This document shows, in pieces, positions 16,704-24,283 of a stretch of DNA of 34,599 nucleotides (its first letter is position 1; each line of letters starts with the position of its first letter). The stretch comes from FCB group bacterium (GTDB lineage: Bacteria > Fidelibacterota > Marinisomatia > SCGC-AAA003-L08 > JACNLC01): positions 1-34,599 of the forward strand of contig JAADGM010000072.1 of the NCBI GenBank assembly GCA_013152375.1, in the 5' to 3' direction. A program made the position numbers and the translations under genes. The notes below the pieces were generated by a model that was not told the DNA's origin, ran no database searches, and saw nothing but the letters and a program-made list of their open reading frames with translations.

Positions 16704-17780
16704 CTATCCTTTATCTTGCTGTTCTTCACCTTCAGAGAAATGTAATTCTCCAAGTGTGGTTAAGTTTTCAATGTAGTCCAGAGGGCATACCAGGTCTATG
16801 GCATGCCGGACAAAACAGATCCCGGATTTTGCAGGCTCAAGGGGTACCGGCTTTTCCCCCAGGGCAAGTTCTACGACCAGTCTGGGAAGATTCTGGTCAG
16901 CACCGGTGCACAGGTATATCCAGGCCGGGAATCTCGGATTGATCTCGATCAGATTATAGTCGCCGGTCCTGGTGTTCTTCAAGATCTCTACTTCGCAGGG
17001 GCCCGTCCAACCTATTTGTTTTAGGATCCTGGCAGATAACTCAAGCAGCTGTTTGTTTTTGAGAGTGACCGCTGCCCAGGCTTTACCTTTGTCTGTGAGT
17101 CGTGTTTTCCGAATGGGAACGGCGCCGAGCAGATCACTGTTCTCATCGCAAACACAACAAACATCAAATTCTTCGGACTCAATTTTTTTCTGCAGGATGA
17201 TGGGGAGCCCCCACTTCAGCCTTAGTTTTTCAAAGTATTGCTGAACATCTGAGTGGTTATTGCAGGTGTAGGCCTCATAGTATATGCCCTTGATCATAAG
17301 CGGAAAACCAATTTCTTCCACAGCCTCCGTTACCTCTCCGGGATCTTTGATAACTTTCGTTTCCGGGAACGGGATATTTTCCGCTTCACATAATTCAGCC
17401 AGGTTCGCTTTCGAGATCAGATCGGTGACGGGTTTTGGGGGGATGAAGGTGGCAATGCCGTTGTCTCTTAACACCTGCTCAAGTTTCTGAAAAACTGGCA
17501 GTTCACTGTCAAGGGTTGGGATGATCACATCGATATGCTGCTGTTCATGAATGTACAGTAGGCGGTCAAGCAAAGCCTGACTGCCGCTGTTAGGGTAGGG
17601 GATGAGATAGGCGTGGTCCAGCAAGCCTTCGTCGTAAATCCCGGTATCGAGCGCATCATATGCCAGACCAATGATCCTGCCTTCCCACTTTTCGGGGTGG
17701 TGCAGGCAGCGAATGACCCCGATTCCCGGCGCGGGATTATCAGCGGCGTGCAGCCCGGTAACAGCCACATTAAGCCTCAT
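16704..17780 (-). CDS. ATP-grasp ligase
   Basis: A 358-residue cytoplasmic enzyme of the ATP-grasp (CarB/biotin-carboxylase-like) superfamily. It has an N-terminal pre-ATP-grasp Rossmann part (MRLNVAVTGLHAADNPAPGIGV), the central ATP lid around FPLMIKGIYYEAYTC, and the Mg/ATP motif EVEILKNTRTGDYNLIEINPRFPAW, whose Glu and Asn are the usual metal ligands. Such enzymes make amide or peptide bonds through an acyl phosphate. The gene overlaps the PqqD-like gene by ATGA and is followed 4 nt later by the decarboxylase, so the three are tightly coupled. The likely role is joining an amino acid to a peptide or carrier; the substrate is unknown. Confidence 0.85.
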   Translation of the reverse strand: MRLNVAVTGLHAADNPAPGIGVIRCLHHPEKWEGRIIGLAYDALDTGIYDEGLLDHAYLIPYPNSGSQALLDRLLYIHEQQHIDVIIPTLDSELPVFQKLEQVLRDNGIATFIPPKPVTDLISKANLAELCEAENIPFPETKVIKDPGEVTEAVEEIGFPLMIKGIYYEAYTCNNHSDVQQYFEKLRLKWGLPIILQKKIESEEFDVCCVCDENSDLLGAVPIRKTRLTDKGKAWAAVTLKNKQLLELSARILKQIGWTGPCEVEILKNTRTGDYNLIEINPRFPAWIYLCTGADQNLPRLVVELALGEKPVPLEPAKSGICFVRHAIDLVCPLDYIENLTTLGELHFSEGEEQQDKG

Positions 17781-18025
17781 TGTTCGATCAATCCTAATTC
17801 TTTGAGTTGACGGTAAAAATCATCCAGGTCCTTCCTGGCGGTATCCTCGGTAACATCAAATTCTGTTATTAGTTTTTCCAGGATATGAGTCGATTTTTTG
17901 CCCGATTCCAGCAGGTGAAAAATGAATTGACCCGTCGCATTCAGGGTATAGGTCAAACCCGAGCCGTGGTCAAACAAAAACCCATTTTTACTCATTGTCA
18001 GTTCTGAACTGAATATTTCAGACAT
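17777..18025 (-). CDS. PqqD-like RiPP recognition element protein
   Basis: An 82-residue protein of the PqqD superfamily (winged helix-turn-helix, RRE). Typical family landmarks are a short beta hairpin (NGFLFDHGSGLTYTLNATGQFIFHLLESGKK) followed by three helices (LITEFDVTEDTARKDLDDFYRQLKELGLIEQ). PqqD-type domains bind the leader of a precursor peptide and bring it to modifying enzymes. The ATG at 18025 is chosen because AGGAGC lies 6 nt before it. A longer frame to 18052 overlaps the preceding gene and lacks this. Its stop overlaps the start of the ATP-grasp gene (ATGA), which argues for a stoichiometric partnership. Confidence 0.82.
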   Translation of the reverse strand: MSEIFSSELTMSKNGFLFDHGSGLTYTLNATGQFIFHLLESGKKSTHILEKLITEFDVTEDTARKDLDDFYRQLKELGLIEQ

Positions 18026-18035
18026 GGTTCTGCTC

Positions 18036-18467
18036 CTATTTTGAATAACCATTCAGCCGCGTCAGCAGCCCTGATGAATATGCCAGCATGCCTTCCGAAT
18101 GGCGGCCAAATCGTTTACACCAGTAACAATAATCCAGTGTACAATCTACCTTATCCACCTGTTTTTCCCAGAGTGCAACTTCAAAGCTGCCGTCTAAGAA
18201 TTTTTCTTCAATTGGAATCTCCATCGATATTAGGTGGTCCGTGATCCTGACGGTTCGATGAGTTCCGTCCTCTTCCGGGTCCCTGGTATTGTAAGGATAC
18301 AGAGAGATTCCCAGCCAGACGACAGCCTGGGGAGCATAGCCCGTGACCAACACCTTTACGGGCCAGCCGGTTTTAGCATCCACAACGATAGTCGCTGACA
18401 GCGACGGTTCGTCCTGGGGCAGCAGCAGGTGGAAAAATAACCCAATGATCAGTAAATAAGTTTTCAT
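18036..18467 (-). CDS. Small exported protein of unknown function
   Basis: A 143-residue protein starting at the ATG at 18467, 7 nt after the barrel gene stop. A longer frame to 18515 would add 16 residues and hide the signal peptide. The N terminus (MKTYLLIIGLFFHLLLPQ) is a signal peptide. The body is beta-rich (TIVVDAKTGWPVKVLVTGYAPQAVVWLGISLY). Near the C terminus is a distinctive Cys/aromatic motif CTLDYCYWCKRFGRHSEG, followed by LAYSSGLLTRLNGYSK. I do not recognise the family. It sits between the barrel and PqqD-like genes in one run, so it could be a substrate or accessory factor of that pathway, but its signal peptide makes a cytoplasmic RiPP precursor role uncertain. Confidence 0.6.
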   Translation of the reverse strand: MKTYLLIIGLFFHLLLPQDEPSLSATIVVDAKTGWPVKVLVTGYAPQAVVWLGISLYPYNTRDPEEDGTHRTVRITDHLISMEIPIEEKFLDGSFEVALWEKQVDKVDCTLDYCYWCKRFGRHSEGMLAYSSGLLTRLNGYSK

Positions 18468-18474
18468 ACGATTC

Positions 18475-19485
18475 TCAAAAACGAAATTGCAGGCCCAATG
18501 CCCAGTAATTAACATGATAGGAAACTTCCGTTGTCACCGAATCATAGCCATGGTTTGAAAATACGCCGGTTAAGGTCCAGTGAGGAGTAGCCCGCCAGGC
18601 AGTGCGGAAGCTGACGATGTCTCTAAGGATATCCGGGTTATTATCCAGCAGCAGGATGGCCGGATCAACAGTATAACGGGCCTTTCCCATCTGAAAATAG
18701 AGCGTGGAATACAGAGTCTTTGTCATAGCCCATTCCCAGAGACCGGAGGCTGTATGATAGGTAGTGTGGGAAAAATTCTGTGTCATCCAGCCGCCGCGGA
18801 AAATGTGTTTTCCCAATTGTTTGCTCACGGTCAGTGTTAGCTGGTCAAATGATTCCTCTTGATGGTACGCATAAACAAGGGTCGTGTCTGATATTGTTTC
18901 GTACTGGTATTCATCTTCATAAGCATAAATATCCTGATAGAGCGAGTGGATGAATGAAAGGGAATAGCCCAGTTTGTAAACTTCACCGGTAGCCTGCAAC
19001 CCGGTCACCCAGCCGGAGGGATCCAGACGTACCTGCCGGTGGAGTATGCCGGTATCGGCATAATTGACCGCCAGCGTCGTATCGGTGATCAGTGATCTAT
19101 CCGCCTGAAACCGTCCTATGATCCCACCGATACTCAAACCTGAACTAATGAAAAAATTATCCCTTCCGAAATAATTCATCTGCCGGTAATTCACCGGGCC
19201 ATCGGTTATGGTGATATCCTCGATGCTGATGGTAAAGCGGTCTTTCAGGCGTTTGTCCATGGAATAATAGAACGCCTTGGAGCTGTAACTGCCCCCTGAA
19301 GAATAGTCGCCGGAAGTATAGTAAGTGCCCAGGGTCACATTCCAGGGATATAAATTGGGATACCAACCGGATTGGTTGGCAGCAATGCCGGTACTGAAGA
19401 TCAGGAGTAAAAGGCTGAGTCTGTTAACTTGATAATTCCTTAATTGTGGTGATTTGAATAAATTGTCTTTCTGGACGAGCCGCAT
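18475..19485 (-). CDS. Outer-membrane beta-barrel protein
   Basis: A 336-residue exported protein. A hydrophobic segment (LSLLLLIFSTGIA, about 23-35) serves as signal sequence, followed by alternating amphipathic strands rich in Tyr/Trp/Thr (YYTSGDYSSGGSYSSKAFYYSMDKRL and similar). The last strand (NYWALGLQFRF) ends in Phe, the signature recognised by the BAM complex. It opens the minus-strand gene run that includes the PqqD, ATP-grasp and decarboxylase genes, so it may be the export pore or receptor for that pathway's product. No specific family is recognised. An alternative start further in would also leave the signal segment intact. Confidence 0.68.
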   Translation of the reverse strand: MRLVQKDNLFKSPQLRNYQVNRLSLLLLIFSTGIAANQSGWYPNLYPWNVTLGTYYTSGDYSSGGSYSSKAFYYSMDKRLKDRFTISIEDITITDGPVNYRQMNYFGRDNFFISSGLSIGGIIGRFQADRSLITDTTLAVNYADTGILHRQVRLDPSGWVTGLQATGEVYKLGYSLSFIHSLYQDIYAYEDEYQYETISDTTLVYAYHQEESFDQLTLTVSKQLGKHIFRGGWMTQNFSHTTYHTASGLWEWAMTKTLYSTLYFQMGKARYTVDPAILLLDNNPDILRDIVSFRTAWRATPHWTLTGVFSNHGYDSVTTEVSYHVNYWALGLQFRF

Positions 19486-19701
19486 CCGAAAAGGTTACCC
19501 TGCAAATTGATTTCATTACAGCTGGTCCCATTTGGTAATTTTCAGGGAGTACAATACTACAAAGAGCCGTATGTGCGAGGATATTTGGTATCATTTATTG
19601 AACTGTCGGGATAATTTCATGGCAGAATGAAGGAGCCTCGTCGATATCGCTATCTTGCATAGCAGTATTGTTGTATGATGATATGTTCAGCACGGTAGAA
19701 A

Positions 19702-20850
19702 TCAGATATATAAAATTATGTAAACAAGCCAGGTCACATCCGCTATATTGAGATCGCCGTCGAAATTCAGGTCACCTGCCACGAGTTCATACTCGCTGGG
19801 ACTTTCGTCATCTACGATCAGAAATACCAGCCAGATCACGTCGAGAATATCTACGACAGCATCCTCATTCATATCCCCCATAAGGAGATCATTCCCCAGA
19901 CCTGAAATGATCAGGGGATCTTCGCCGGTCCTGAGTCTAATGAGTGTTCCGTTATCCATCCAGATCCAGTTCATAGCGGAAGCCGGACCTGTTACTGGCG
20001 GCTTGGTCATGACGGCCTGATGACGCTGGACAAGCTCTGAATAGGGTGCTTCCAGCGGATCGGCAGCATCCGAATAATATAGTTTATGCGAATTGTAACT
20101 CTGCGCAGAGCGGTAGGCGTAGAGTGATTCCCCGTCCAGCAGTGTAAAATTTTTCGCCCCTGAAAGATAGCTGCCGGGGTTCAGAGGATCCTCAATGAGG
20201 GTCAGGCCGTTTTCGATTCCGGTCAGTATATCACCGGTGGTTTCGATATTTCGAATAAGCCAAAAGAAATACAACTGAGAATCAATTACGCAATCCCAGC
20301 CGTCAGTCTGCCAGTCCCCGCAGCCGTAAGTATCCGGCGGGTGTGCCACGATCCAGGTTGAATCCGTGCCAAAATCTGTCAATAGTGCCAGCAGTTTTGT
20401 CTTGTCCAGAGAACCGTTGTGAGAAAAAGATAACAGATGATCGTTCCATTGGTACAGGAAGGGATGGGGGTCCGGAATTTCAACAGCTCCCGAAGAGGCC
20501 TGTCGGATATGCCCCTGTGCCATGTGGATCAAATTTTCAGGTGCCGGAAATTCCGATTTTGCCACGTCAAAAAGGGGATCACTCCAGGCCTCATAGGGTG
20601 ATCGCCAGAGTTGCGAGGACGTGTCCGGATTCACCTGATTGAGCTGGTAATACAGCAGTGCCCAGCCGTCCGAATTATTATTGCCGTGAGTTTGGGACTG
20701 CAGAAATTCCAGCTCTTCAGTGATTAGGACAGAGTCCTGAACCAGCGGGAATTCCGGAGATGCGGTTATTACTGCCCATAACTGGCAGGCACTGCTAATC
20801 CCGAACAGCGAACACAGCCCCGCAAGTAGATAAAATCTTTTTACCCTCAT
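19702..20850 (-). CDS. Exported class II glutamine-amidotransferase-like Ntn hydrolase with C-terminal dockerin
   Basis: A 382-residue protein. A signal peptide (MRVKRFYLLAGLCSLFGISSA) ends directly before CQLWAVITASPEF, so cleavage after Ala21 would expose Cys22 as the N-terminal residue, the catalytic position in class II amidotransferases (YafJ/GlxB type). Matching family motifs follow: GHIRQASSGAV (about 113-123), DPHPFLYQW and SFSHNGSL (about 141-148), as in cytoplasmic members' HxRxATxG, NxHPF and FxHNG. A dockerin-like pair forms the C terminus (GDMNEDAVVDILDV, GDLNFDGDLNIADV; about 326-382). Known class II members are cytoplasmic glutaminase/transferase subunits, so an exported, dockerin-bearing version is unusual. 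No partner synthetase is nearby. It is flanked by gaps of 135 and 216 bp and may be a single-gene unit. Confidence 0.72.
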   Translation of the reverse strand: MRVKRFYLLAGLCSLFGISSACQLWAVITASPEFPLVQDSVLITEELEFLQSQTHGNNNSDGWALLYYQLNQVNPDTSSQLWRSPYEAWSDPLFDVAKSEFPAPENLIHMAQGHIRQASSGAVEIPDPHPFLYQWNDHLLSFSHNGSLDKTKLLALLTDFGTDSTWIVAHPPDTYGCGDWQTDGWDCVIDSQLYFFWLIRNIETTGDILTGIENGLTLIEDPLNPGSYLSGAKNFTLLDGESLYAYRSAQSYNSHKLYYSDAADPLEAPYSELVQRHQAVMTKPPVTGPASAMNWIWMDNGTLIRLRTGEDPLIISGLGNDLLMGDMNEDAVVDILDVIWLVFLIVDDESPSEYELVAGDLNFDGDLNIADVTWLVYIILYI

Positions 20851-20985
20851 AGGGTAAATATATCAATAAACGAGGCGAAGTTGTAATTCTTTTCCGGACC
20901 CTGCAAGACAGGATCTTTTTCGACTGTCAATGGTTGTGGGCCCAGCCCATTCCCGTGATTTTTTTCAGAAACTGTTCAGCAGCCC

Positions 20986-21504
20986 TCAAGTGAAAATGAT
21001 GGATGCCCCGGCAGACCTCTCGTAAAATTGCCCGATAGTAAGGACTTCTTCAGTCTGCTCAACGAGGTCCTCTTTTTTTAATTTGAACATATCCATGGCA
21101 AGTTTACAGGCGTAGATGTGGCCGCCGGAGTCTGAGAACATTTCCAAAAATTCACCGATGGGCGGTATATCCAGTTTCTCCATCTCCTGTTTCATCATCC
21201 ACGAAGCAAATTTGGATACGCCGGGAATCGCTCCGAGCAGCGTAGGCATCGGCATGGTAATGGGCATTCCCATCATGGGCATGGCCAGGTTCAGGGCTGC
21301 ATTCCCCACAGTCGCTATTTTTAACTGGTCGTGGGTCTTTTTGATAAGCGCATTCAGGCCGAAAAATGTGAAAAATATACTCGCTTCTATCCCTTCCATG
21401 CGGGCGCCGTTCGCCATGATCAACGAAGGCAGGACCTCATCGAGTCCCCCCTTTGAACAGATGATTGAAACGCGTTTTATGGGTTCAGGTGTCTGGGACG
21501 ACAT
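20986..21504 (-). CDS. DsrE2-like (DsrE/F/H superfamily) sulfur-carrier protein
   Basis: A 172-residue protein of the DsrE/DsrF-like family (DsrE2 subgroup). It has an N-terminal strand with Cys16 (VSIICSKGGLDEVLPSLIMANGA), a central hydrophobic Met/Pro-rich insertion (NLAMPMMGMPITMPMPTLL, about 72-90) typical of DsrE2, and a C-terminal GGHIYACKLAMDMF with Cys133, the likely persulfide-bearing cysteine. Such proteins relay sulfane sulfur between TusA/DsrC-type carriers. It is the last gene of a five-gene minus-strand operon, 27 nt after the DsrC-like gene, with SD AAGGAGAATTAAA. Confidence in the family is high; the donor and acceptor are inferred from context. Confidence 0.85.
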   Translation of the reverse strand: MSSQTPEPIKRVSIICSKGGLDEVLPSLIMANGARMEGIEASIFFTFFGLNALIKKTHDQLKIATVGNAALNLAMPMMGMPITMPMPTLLGAIPGVSKFASWMMKQEMEKLDIPPIGEFLEMFSDSGGHIYACKLAMDMFKLKKEDLVEQTEEVLTIGQFYERSAGASIIFT

Positions 21505-21531
21505 TTTAATTCTCCTTGTAAAATAAAATTC

Positions 21532-21849
21532 TCAAATACAACCTTGTGGTTTGGTGATGCCGGCAATCCGTGCCGCTTTCTTTGCCGGACCCCCCGGGAA
21601 CAGTTGATAAAGTTCCTTGGTGGGCACGCCTGACTGCTTGGTCAGCTTGCGGATGGAAGGTCCTGTCCCGTTGGCTTCAAATTCCTTCCGCATGAAATCG
21701 ATGACGGCAAAATGCCGTTCCGTCAATTCGGATATTCCATCCTCGGCTGCCAGTACGACGGCTACTTCTTTAGTCCATTGCGTGTGATCCGTCATATAAC
21801 CTTCATCATCAAATTCAATCTGCTTGCCTGCAATTTCTCTAGTTGCCAT
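21532..21849 (-). CDS. DsrC/TusE-like sulfur carrier (single-cysteine form)
   Basis: A 105-residue protein with the DsrC/TusE fold signature: FDDEGYMTDHTQWTKEVAVVLA, LTERHFAVIDFMRKEF and a flexible C-terminal arm, LFPGGPAKKAARIAG...KPQGCI. The penultimate Cys104 (CysA) is present. The second cysteine of true DsrC, 11 residues upstream, is Ala93. The DsrC trisulfide intermediate requires both cysteines, so this protein more likely works as a TusE-like persulfide carrier or a regulatory DsrC homologue. It lies 17 nt after the DUF1641 gene, with SD AAAGGATAAAATAAA. Confidence 0.88.
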   Translation of the reverse strand: MATREIAGKQIEFDDEGYMTDHTQWTKEVAVVLAAEDGISELTERHFAVIDFMRKEFEANGTGPSIRKLTKQSGVPTKELYQLFPGGPAKKAARIAGITKPQGCI

Positions 21850-21866
21850 TTTATTTTATCCTTTCT

Positions 21867-22550
21867 TTAAGCTTGGGTTACGTTATTCTGATATCTTGAT
21901 AAATTCTTCAGGAAGGTCATGATAAAGCCGATGCCCTTCTTCATTTCGGGAGTGCGTAACTCCTTGAGTGCTCTCCAAATCGTATAGTCTTCGATTTGCT
22001 GCGTATCCAGGTCTTTATAAATCGAGACGGCATTATTAATGGAATGCAGCATATCAGGTTGAGATAAGTTTTTGACAGTTTCGAGGATAGAGACGATATT
22101 CTCACCCAGGAGTTTAACATCTTCAACGCCGAAATGCGTCACAACGTTATCAGCCACCCTGAACAGTTCTGCGACAAAATCAAAATAGCCCTTTCGATCC
22201 AACTCGTCCAGATTATGCAGCAAATCCTGAAAAAGGTCCTTCCCAATGGGCTTCCCATCTTCAAAGAAATCCAGCACACTTTCAAACTTGTGGATGACTT
22301 CATTGATATTGTGAACATTTCGGATGATCTTTTTAACGAGTTTGAGGAAATCACCGGTCTGCACGAAAGGCGCCACATCCTCCAATTCCACCACCGCCGA
22401 CTGGAAGACATCCTTGGCGATTCCCGTCAGGTCCTCCTTCAATTCTTCCATCTCCCGGCGATGCCGGCGTGCGATAGCCAGTTCTTCCAGGATCAGGGCC
22501 TGCTGGGACTGTATCTGTGCGAGCTGCTGCTGTAAGTCGATTGCTTCCAT
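21867..22550 (-). CDS. DUF1641 protein
   Basis: A 227-residue helical protein. The first ~45 residues are a coiled coil (LQQQLAQIQSQQALILEELAIARRHRREMEELK). The DUF1641 core includes ALKELRTPEMKKGIGFIMTFLKNL near the C terminus. No catalytic residues and no cysteines are seen. DUF1641 proteins are found beside, or fused to, SQR-like flavoproteins and formate dehydrogenases, and may act as scaffold or membrane-association partners. Its ATG overlaps nothing but starts one base after the SQR-like stop (TGATATG), indicating translational coupling and a probable complex. Confidence 0.8.
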   Translation of the reverse strand: MEAIDLQQQLAQIQSQQALILEELAIARRHRREMEELKEDLTGIAKDVFQSAVVELEDVAPFVQTGDFLKLVKKIIRNVHNINEVIHKFESVLDFFEDGKPIGKDLFQDLLHNLDELDRKGYFDFVAELFRVADNVVTHFGVEDVKLLGENIVSILETVKNLSQPDMLHSINNAVSIYKDLDTQQIEDYTIWRALKELRTPEMKKGIGFIMTFLKNLSRYQNNVTQA

Positions 22551-22551
22551 A

Positions 22552-23781
22552 TCAGCGCCTTTTCCCTGCCATGGTCATCTGAGCTTCAATGGGCAGTTCG
22601 GAACCACGGATCAGCAGATTCCAGTACATCCACCGGAACAGCATTTTCCCGTAGTGGTTCATTTTGGTTTCTTCAAGCAGTGAAAAAGGCCCTACTCCGG
22701 GTAGAGGGAATTTCCCGGGCAGAGGTTCGGTGTCGTAATTAAAATCAATGAGAATGCCTTTTCCAAAGCCGGATTCAATATAACAGTTCGCATGCCCGTC
22801 AAATTTGGCCCGTAAAGCGCGACCTTCAATAGCGCACAGGAAATTTTCCAGCAGAATATCCGCCTCAAAATGTGCAACCGAGCCCGCCTTGGAACTGGGC
22901 AGATTGGTGGCATCTCCAATCACAAATATATTGTCATGTCCAATTGCCTGCAGGGTCTCTTTATCGGTGGGTATGAAATTCAATTCGTCACCCAGTCCGG
23001 ATCTGGCAATGGCCTCATCTCCCATATTGGTGGGAATGGTCACCAGCAGGTCGTAATTCACTTCCTTTTCGTCCCAGGAGATAATTTTGTTTGCTTCAGA
23101 ATCCACGCGGGCAATATTGAAATCCGGCACAAGTTGTATGTTTTTCTTATCCAAAAAATCGCCAAACACATTGGAAGCTTTGGGCTTGGTGAAGGCCCCG
23201 GGAAGGGGAGTTACAAACTCGATGTCCACCTTATCCCTGATCCCCTGCTCGGTAAACCACCAGTCCGCCAGAAAGACAAATTCGAGAGGAGCCACTGGAC
23301 ATTTGATGGGCATCTCGACGATGTTCAGCACTAATTTCCCGCCCTCCCAGTATTTCAGGAATTTGGACAGGGCCATGGCACCCTCGATGGTGTAAAAATC
23401 GAAAATATTTTTATGCCATCCGGCCTCTTTCATGCCCTCGGTTTCTTCAGGGTGAATTTTTGAACCCGTGGCGATGATCAGGTAATCATAACTGAGCACC
23501 GTTCCATTTTGCAAAGAGACTTTATTTTCTTTGGGTTCAATCCGGTCAATCGCTGAAAATATAACCTCCGCACTGGTGGGAAAAAAATCACGTTTAGGTT
23601 TTATCACATCCTTTTTATTGTATATTCCGAAAGGGATGAATAGAAATCCGGGCTGATAATAATGGGTCTCAAACTGATCAACAATAGTGATCTGCCATTC
23701 ATCCCTGTCAAGGACCGGTTCCAGTTTATTCAGCATCATCGTTCCGGCTGTCCCGGCACCGAGAATCACTAACTTTTTCAT
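22552..23781 (-). CDS. SQR-like FAD/NAD(P)-dependent oxidoreductase
   Basis: A 409-residue flavoprotein of the sulfide:quinone oxidoreductase/flavocytochrome-c sulfide dehydrogenase family. It shows an N-terminal FAD dinucleotide-binding motif GAGTAG (8-13), a second FAD motif YLIIATGS (100-107), NIFVIGDATNLPSSKAG (284-300), and a C-terminal amphipathic membrane-contact helix region (KMLFRWMYWNLLIRG). Cys161 (PIKCPVAP) matches the central redox Cys and Cys333 (HANCYIES) is near the C-terminal Cys of SQRs. The third cysteine expected after the ATGS motif is absent. It probably oxidises sulfide or a persulfide and reduces quinone, with sulfur passed to the DsrC/DsrE2-like proteins encoded downstream. 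It starts 34 nt after the MerR gene. Confidence 0.85.
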   Translation of the reverse strand: MKKLVILGAGTAGTMMLNKLEPVLDRDEWQITIVDQFETHYYQPGFLFIPFGIYNKKDVIKPKRDFFPTSAEVIFSAIDRIEPKENKVSLQNGTVLSYDYLIIATGSKIHPEETEGMKEAGWHKNIFDFYTIEGAMALSKFLKYWEGGKLVLNIVEMPIKCPVAPLEFVFLADWWFTEQGIRDKVDIEFVTPLPGAFTKPKASNVFGDFLDKKNIQLVPDFNIARVDSEANKIISWDEKEVNYDLLVTIPTNMGDEAIARSGLGDELNFIPTDKETLQAIGHDNIFVIGDATNLPSSKAGSVAHFEADILLENFLCAIEGRALRAKFDGHANCYIESGFGKGILIDFNYDTEPLPGKFPLPGVGPFSLLEETKMNHYGKMLFRWMYWNLLIRGSELPIEAQMTMAGKRR

Positions 23782-23815
23782 TTATTGTACTCCATTTTCA
23801 ATTTTATGTTAAGCA

Positions 23816-24277
23816 TTATTCAAATGTTTTTAAATACGATTTCAAATCACCACACTTTTCAGGCAGTTTGTAAACCGCACAGGTACGGCAATCCACCGTG
23901 CGGCAGGCAGGCCCTTTTACCGAGACTTCCCAACAGGGCTGAGTGACCGAATCATAGGCTTCACAGTTAGAACGGTCTTCTATCGAGCAGGGTTTGATCT
24001 TCCAGCAGGGCACCAGTGCGAACTGGGCTTTAATACCGGCAATGTTCAAACCCATATCGTCCAGATACCGGCGGATACACTTTAATCTTTTCACATCCAC
24101 CTGGGAAAAGAGATGCCGGTTGGTTTTTGTTCTGAAAGGTATGAGTAACCCTTTGTCAATGTACTGACGAATGGAGTAGACCGTTGTCCCTGAGAGCTTT
24201 GCGGTGACGCTCAGGGTATAAACAGGGGCTGTGGTATCAAGATTATCTGTATTCATTTTCCAATTTATTATCTGCAT
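23816..24277 (-). CDS. MerR-family regulator with Cys-rich C-terminal domain
   Basis: A 153-residue transcription factor. The N-terminal winged helix matches MerR (SVTAKLSGTTVYSIRQYIDKGLLIPFRTKTNRHLFSQVDVKRLKCIRRYL; about 23-72). The C-terminal half has nine cysteines counting C67, arranged as two PCW units (C91W, C115W) and CxxxxCxxC (C125, C130, C133) plus C142, in the style of 'two-CW' domains. It probably senses a redox or sulfur species or binds a metal or Fe-S centre. It opens the sulfur operon and faces the pyrimidine cluster across a 500-bp gap with two dyads. The ATG at 24277 is used; Met8 at 24256 is an alternative start. Confidence 0.85.
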   Translation of the reverse strand: MQIINWKMNTDNLDTTAPVYTLSVTAKLSGTTVYSIRQYIDKGLLIPFRTKTNRHLFSQVDVKRLKCIRRYLDDMGLNIAGIKAQFALVPCWKIKPCSIEDRSNCEAYDSVTQPCWEVSVKGPACRTVDCRTCAVYKLPEKCGDLKSYLKTFE

Positions 24278-24283
24278 TCACCG

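Noticed and set aside
16700-16753. Longer start for the PLP decarboxylase
   Set aside because: The TTG at 16753 has no ribosome site and the added residues overlap the ATP-grasp gene; the TTG at 16699 has AAAGGA at 6 nt.
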